Part shown: in pieces, positions 61,944-64,000 of the stretch
Layout: every line of letters begins with the position of its first letter
How positions within the stretch are numbered: the stretch's first letter is position 1
Source: Azoarcus sp. L1K30
Lineage (GTDB): Bacteria; Pseudomonadota; Gammaproteobacteria; Burkholderiales; Rhodocyclaceae
NCBI RefSeq assembly: GCF_018122735.1
Contig: NZ_JAGRRD010000001.1
Span: 1,640,081 to 1,704,080, forward strand
DNA: 64,000 nucleotides
Direction: 5' to 3'
Program-made: the position numbers and the translations under genes
Notes under the pieces: model-generated
The model's database searches: none
The model's input: the letters and a program-made list of their open reading frames with translations, nothing else
Told to the model about the DNA's origin: nothing

Positions 61944-63620
61944 TCAGCTGACCATCATGCCCCGGATCATGTAGAAAATCATCGCCGCCATCAGCGCGGA
62001 CGCCGGCACCGTAATGACCCATGCTGCGGCAATCCGGATCAGTTGCGAGCGCTTCACCAGTTGCCGCTTGTAGACCTTGCGCAAGCCACGACGCTCGCCC
62101 TTGGAGAAATTGGCCGGATCCTGGCGGCGCTTGGAGCGCGCCTTGAGATCCTTGAGCATTTCACCCTTCTCGTCGATCGAGGCCTTGTTGAACACGACCA
62201 GGAAAGCATCGATTGCAGCCTGGTCGCCTTCCGGGTGGTGGGCCTTGATCTCGGCCATCATGCGGTCGTAGTTGCTCTTCAAATATTCGCGCAGAAAACC
62301 GACACCGAACACCCCCCCGACCGCGATATGCGTGGAACTGACCGGCAGTCCGAGCTGACTGGCGACAATCACCGTGATCGTGGCCGACATGGCGATGCAG
62401 TAGGCGCGCATCTGATCGAGCTCGGTGATCTCCGAACCGACGGTACGGATGACCTTGGGACCGAACAGGGCCAGCCCCAGCGCAATGCCAAGCGCGCCGA
62501 CCCCCATGACCCACACCGGGATGGCTGCGCTGTCGTTGATCGCGCCGCCCGATGTCACGACATCGACGATGGCGGCCAGCGGCCCGACCGCGTTGGCGAC
62601 GTCGTTGGAGCCGTGCGCAAAACTGAGCAAGGCGGCGGCAAAGATCAGCGGCAGCGTAAACAGCTTGTTCACGTCCCCCTTGGTGTTGGCAATGACATTG
62701 CCAATGCGGTTCGCGCGCTGCCGCACGAGCAGGAACACGACGACGGAAAACCCCAGGCTGTAGAGTGCAGCCGCCATGAAGCTCAGTTTCCAGACCTTGC
62801 CCAGGCCCTTGAGCAGGATATAGGTCCCGAAGCTCCAGGCCATGAAGGCGATCAGCATGGGCACCATCTTGCGCGCCGCCGCCGCCATGTCCGGCTGATA
62901 GGTGATGCTGCGCTTGATCAGATACAGGAAGCCGGCCGCAACCACCCCGCCCAGCACCGGCGAAATCACCCAGCTCGATGCGATCGCGGACATCGACCCC
63001 CAGTTCACGATGTCGAAGCCCTTCGCGGCCACCCCGGCGCCGAGCACGGCACCGACGATCGAGTGCGTGGTGGACACCGGCGCACCCACCGCAGTGGCGA
63101 AATTCAGCCACAAGGCACCTGCCAGCAAGGCGGCAAGCATGACCCACACGAAAGTCTCGGCGGAGTCGCGCAGCATGTCCGGGTTGATGATGCCGCTACG
63201 GATGGTGCCGACCACCTCGCCGCCGGCAATCAGGGCACCAGCGGCCTCGAAAATGGCCGCAATGGCCAGCGCCCCGCCCAGCGTCAGCGCCTTCGAGCCG
63301 ACCGCAGGACCGACGTTATTGGCAACGTCGTTTGCACCGATGTTCATCGCCATGTAGCCGCCGATTACCGCCGCGATGACCAGCACGATGCTACCTTCGC
63401 CCTGACCGCGGATGGCGGTGTACAGCATCACGCAAACGATGAAGATCAGGGCAAAGCCGATCCGGAACAATTCGCCACGACCTTGCTCGGTCGCGCGTTC
63501 GATGTCTTTGATGTCTTGCAGATCCACGCCGAATATCCGGAAATCGGAAAGGCGCCATTGTTTCAGAAAAGTGACAAGTCCCCAACGACAACCGGCAATT
63601 AAGGGCTGCGGGCCGGTCAA
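61944..63620 (-). CDS. pitA: Low-affinity inorganic phosphate transporter of the PitA family
   Basis: This is an inner-membrane symporter for metal-phosphate complexes. The 558-residue protein has about 10 membrane segments and the two PHO4/Pit repeats. Hallmark sequences are NIGANDVANNVGPAVGSKAL and ATAVGAPVSTTHSIVGAVLG in the first half, and FAHGSNDVANAVGPLAAIVD and GLPVSSTHIAVGGVFGVGFL in the second. The frame opens at TTG 63620; a GTG at 63527 (start MDLQDIKDIERATEQ) is a plausible alternative because conserved sequence begins there. The C-terminal ~100 residues are cytoplasmic and basic with a final helix. Confidence 0.88.
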   Translation of the reverse strand: MTGPQPLIAGCRWGLVTFLKQWRLSDFRIFGVDLQDIKDIERATEQGRGELFRIGFALIFIVCVMLYTAIRGQGEGSIVLVIAAVIGGYMAMNIGANDVANNVGPAVGSKALTLGGALAIAAIFEAAGALIAGGEVVGTIRSGIINPDMLRDSAETFVWVMLAALLAGALWLNFATAVGAPVSTTHSIVGAVLGAGVAAKGFDIVNWGSMSAIASSWVISPVLGGVVAAGFLYLIKRSITYQPDMAAAARKMVPMLIAFMAWSFGTYILLKGLGKVWKLSFMAAALYSLGFSVVVFLLVRQRANRIGNVIANTKGDVNKLFTLPLIFAAALLSFAHGSNDVANAVGPLAAIVDVVTSGGAINDSAAIPVWVMGVGALGIALGLALFGPKVIRTVGSEITELDQMRAYCIAMSATITVIVASQLGLPVSSTHIAVGGVFGVGFLREYLKSNYDRMMAEIKAHHPEGDQAAIDAFLVVFNKASIDEKGEMLKDLKARSKRRQDPANFSKGERRGLRKVYKRQLVKRSQLIRIAAAWVITVPASALMAAMIFYMIRGMMVS

Positions 63621-63667
63621 GGACGCGGCGTTGACGCCACAGATGCAGGGCGGCGGCGCGTCGTCAT

Positions 63668-64000
63668 TCAGAGCCGGTCGTACTTGTCGGACCGCCCACG
63701 CGCCTTTTCTGCCGGATAACGCGCCGCATTGATCACCAGCTTGCGGCGTGCGGCATCGGCGAGATCGACATTCAGCACGTCGGCCAGACGCACCAGGTAC
63801 AGTAGTACATCGGCGAGCTCGAGTGCGACTGCCTCGCGGGTATCTTCATCGAGCGCGCCAGATTGCTCGGCACTCAACCACTGGAAGTGCTCGATCACCT
63901 CGCCCGCTTCGCCCGCCAGTGCCATCGCCAGGTTCTTGGGTGTATGGAAGGGCCCCCAGTCGCGCTCGTCCGCAAACCGGCGCAGGCTGTCGCGCAATTC
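63668..64000 (-). CDS. MazG-like nucleotide pyrophosphohydrolase (5' end beyond window)
   Basis: The visible 110 codons have the MazG/iMazG metal-binding pattern: GEAGEVIEHFQWL (E-x-x-E) and ELADVLLYLVRLADVLNVDL (E-x-x-D), with PAEKARGRSDKYDRL near the end. The protein resembles all-alpha NTP pyrophosphatases that act on (deoxy)nucleotides. The 5' end continues outside the window, since the frame is open at position 64000 and family members usually have a few more residues; a TTG at 63997 is only the first codon seen here. It is followed by pitA, 47 bp away. Confidence 0.88.
   Translation of the reverse strand, partial: ELRDSLRRFADERDWGPFHTPKNLAMALAGEAGEVIEHFQWLSAEQSGALDEDTREAVALELADVLLYLVRLADVLNVDLADAARRKLVINAARYPAEKARGRSDKYDRL

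Overview
The window comes from the chromosome of a GC-rich, motile betaproteobacterium. The mix of a polar-type flagellar cluster (flhA-flhF-flhG-fliA-motC-motD), TRAP transport, an EmrAB-type pump and T6SS effector modules fits the Rhodocyclales (Azoarcus, Thauera, Aromatoleum and relatives). This placement is inferred from gene content; no rRNA gene is present to confirm it. No tRNA, rRNA or CRISPR array was seen.

Layout. 1-4502: flagellar basal-body genes. flgB-C-D-E run on the minus strand behind a sigma-54 type promoter, and flgA-flgM-flgN run on the plus strand, with a near-perfect sigma-28 promoter before flgM. 4581-8418: parE and a membrane diguanylate cyclase. 8506-13036: a gluconate module (TRAP dctP/dctM/dctQ, gluconokinase gntK and a divergent LacI-family regulator) with two palindromic operators in the divergent control region. 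13067-16461: a marR-emrA-emrB drug-efflux operon with its own operator. 16565-20052: an orphan NifX-like protein, a TPR-like protein and parC. 20065-28489: a long minus-strand operon flhB-flhA-flhF-flhG-fliA-motC-motD. 28639-53216: a large type VI secretion effector/immunity island with no T6SS core genes. 53219-55427: groES-groEL2 with a heat-shock promoter and a terminator. 55488-64000: housekeeping and unknown genes, including an alpha/beta hydrolase, yaeQ, a HAD-like protein, fabI, a kinase-like small protein, a divergent folE, pitA and a MazG-like gene cut by the window edge.

The T6SS island is the accessory heart of the window. It holds one complete vgrG, a second vgrG lacking its first ~97 codons, and a third vgrG scrap of ~90 bp. 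All three share a boundary at almost the same codon. Around them lie two DUF2169 adaptors, three DUF4150 (PAAR-like) proteins, and three predicted nuclease effectors (GH-E-like, VRR-NUC-like and GHH2). There are also confirmed-looking or probable immunity genes (paired TPR proteins, PoNi/DUF1911, YezG/DUF600, DUF3396 and a propeller-like protein), a HEAT-repeat protein and a thioredoxin-fold protein. Two ketoacyl-synthase-fold proteins have lost all three catalytic residues. Three insertion-sequence remnants, an Rhs fragment, a PAAR fragment and small internal duplications mark it as a recombination graveyard and hub. The encoded spikes would need a T6SS machine located elsewhere in the genome.
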